From contig SFCN01000081.1 of NCBI GenBank assembly GCA_004558595.1, positions 1 to 6,169 of the forward strand: a stretch of DNA of 6,169 nucleotides, in the 5' to 3' direction. The notes below the pieces were generated by a model that ran no database searches, was not told where the DNA came from, and saw nothing but the letters and a program-made list of their open reading frames with translations. This DNA is from Phascolarctobacterium sp. Its GTDB lineage: Bacteria; Bacillota; Negativicutes; Acidaminococcales; Acidaminococcaceae. The first letter of the stretch is position 1. Every line of letters begins with the position of its first letter. The position numbers were made by a program, and so were the translations under genes. Shown one piece after another: positions 4,944 to 6,169 of the stretch.

Positions 4944-6169
4944 TTGTTCATAAGAAAAGACGACCTAAAACCATTTGAGAAAAAGATCTGGCTGGCTTCT
5001 CCCACCATGCACGGAGAAGAGCTGAAATATGTTACTGAAGCATACGAAACCAACTGGATGTCCACCGTTGGTGCCAATATTAACGAGGTGGAGCGTATCG
5101 CCGCTGAAAAAGCTGGCGTGAAATACGCTGTGGCGCTTGCAGCCTGCACTCCTGCCTTGCACCTTTGTGTGAAGCTGGCCGGTGAAAGAATCTATGGCAA
5201 ACCAGCTATTAGCCATGGTGCATTGGAGGGAAAGCGAGTATTCTGCTCCGATATGACCTTTGATGCAACGCTAAATCCGGTTGTTTACGAGGGTGGTATT
5301 CCCGTTTTTATCGATACCGAACGGGATTCTTGGAATATGGATCCTGTAGCATTGGAAAAGGCCTTTGAAATGTATCCTGATGTGAAGCTGGTTATCAGCG
5401 CAGAGCTTTACGGTTTTAGCGGTGATATTAAGCGGATTAAAGAAATTTGCGAAGCACATGGTGCCCTTTTGATAGAGGATGCTGCGGAAGCCATGGGCGC
5501 AACATGGGATGGTCAGCCCTGTGGTTCCTTTGGTGATTACAGCGCTATTTCCTACAACGGCAACAAGATTATCACTGGCTCAGCTGGTGGTTGCCTTTTG
5601 AGTAATAGCCTTGAGGATGCTAACAAGGCCCGTAAATGGTCCACCCAATCCCGTGAAAACGCGCCTTGGTACCAACACGAAGAGGTTGGTTATAACTATC
5701 GCATGAGCAATGTTATTGCTGGAGTTGTACGCGGCCAATATCCTCATCTGGAAGAGCACATTGCCCAAAAGAAGGCAATTTATGAGCGCTATAAGGAGGG
5801 TTTAAAGGACCTACCTGTGGAGATGAATCCTTATGATGCAAATCGCTGTGAGCCCAACTACTGGCTAAGCGCCTTGATTATTAAGCCTGAGGCTATGTGT
5901 AAACAAGTACGTGGTGAACAAGATTTTTGCTATAATCCGGAGCACGGCAAGAGCTGCCCTACCGAGATTTTAGAAGCTATTGCTAGCATCAACGCTGAAG
6001 GTCGTCCCATTTGGAAGCCCATGCATATGCAGCCCATGTACCGCATGCATGAGTTTATTACTGTTGATGGCTCCGGCCGCTGCCGCACTAATGCTTATAT
6101 AGCTGGTGGAGTAGAGGATGTTGGCGCTGATATCTTCCAACGAGGACTATGCCTACCTAGTGATAATAA
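4944..6169 (+). CDS. DegT/DnrJ/EryC1/StrS PLP sugar aminotransferase (3' end cut off)
   Basis: 408 complete codons are present from TTG 4944, and the frame is open at the right edge. The TAA triplets at 6164-6169 are out of frame. The protein ends in GLCLPSDN, a motif close to the C-terminus of the family, so perhaps 20-30 residues are missing. The N-terminus has the signature NWMSTVGANINEVE (37-50). EDAAEAMGA (178-186) holds Asp179 for the PLP ring nitrogen. SYNGNKIITGSAGG (203-216) holds Lys208, which forms the PLP Schiff base. The enzyme should transfer an amino group, usually from glutamate, to C4 of a keto-sugar nucleotide in the cytoplasm. The preceding dehydratase makes just such a substrate, so a UDP-4-amino-4,6-dideoxy-sugar (bacillosamine-like) is the likely product. 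Residues 313-352, with Cys319, Cys329 and Cys338, look like an insertion relative to PglE-like enzymes. The exact sugar is uncertain. Confidence 0.94.
   Translation, partial: MFIRKDDLKPFEKKIWLASPTMHGEELKYVTEAYETNWMSTVGANINEVERIAAEKAGVKYAVALAACTPALHLCVKLAGERIYGKPAISHGALEGKRVFCSDMTFDATLNPVVYEGGIPVFIDTERDSWNMDPVALEKAFEMYPDVKLVISAELYGFSGDIKRIKEICEAHGALLIEDAAEAMGATWDGQPCGSFGDYSAISYNGNKIITGSAGGCLLSNSLEDANKARKWSTQSRENAPWYQHEEVGYNYRMSNVIAGVVRGQYPHLEEHIAQKKAIYERYKEGLKDLPVEMNPYDANRCEPNYWLSALIIKPEAMCKQVRGEQDFCYNPEHGKSCPTEILEAIASINAEGRPIWKPMHMQPMYRMHEFITVDGSGRCRTNAYIAGGVEDVGADIFQRGLCLPSDN

Noticed and set aside
6164..6169. TAA codons at the window end as the stop of the aminotransferase
   Set aside because: The gene reads in the frame 6162-6164, 6165-6167, so these triplets are out of frame and the gene continues beyond the window.

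Overview
This window looks like chromosomal DNA of moderate G+C from a Firmicutes-type anaerobe. My best guess is a gut Negativicute (a Phascolarctobacterium/Acidaminococcus-like organism), judged from protein flavour, TTG start use, strong GGAGG-type ribosome binding sites and the style of the intergenic repeats. That placement is inference and is not proven by the sequence. Three protein genes lie on the + strand, separated by unusually structured intergenic DNA.

Left part (1-2556): a control or origin-like region (1-384) precedes a 705-residue DUF927-family AAA+ ATPase. This is the family of the Cch replicative helicases of staphylococcal cassette chromosomes. The region upstream holds three tandem 9-bp TGACGGAAA-type units (2-28). 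A matching three-unit array lies in opposite orientation (208-234). Between them are a very AT-rich stretch, a promoter-like motif and a terminator-like hairpin. A 30-codon open frame ends exactly at the helicase start codon. The helicase gene ends in a strong intrinsic terminator (2521-2556).

Middle (2557-2826): an intergenic region with two consecutive palindromes abutting a near-consensus sigma-70 promoter (TTGACT-N16-TATAAT). A third palindrome lies at the predicted start of the transcript.

Right part (2827-6169): the start of a surface-glycan locus. The first gene is a membrane-anchored FlaA1/CapD/PglF-type UDP-sugar 4,6-dehydratase. After 152 bp, which contain a folded REP/MITE-like repeat, comes a DegT/DnrJ/EryC1/StrS-type PLP aminotransferase. 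It starts at TTG 4944 and runs off the right edge of the window. The two enzymes fit consecutive steps: the dehydratase makes a 4-keto-6-deoxy UDP-sugar and the aminotransferase aminates C4, as in bacillosamine-type sugar synthesis. The strong promoter at 2694-2721 is the obvious driver of both.

The most unusual material is non-coding: the mirrored 9-bp repeat arrays upstream of the helicase, and the palindrome cluster on the glycan promoter. I saw no tRNA, rRNA, CRISPR array, transposase or integrase gene.
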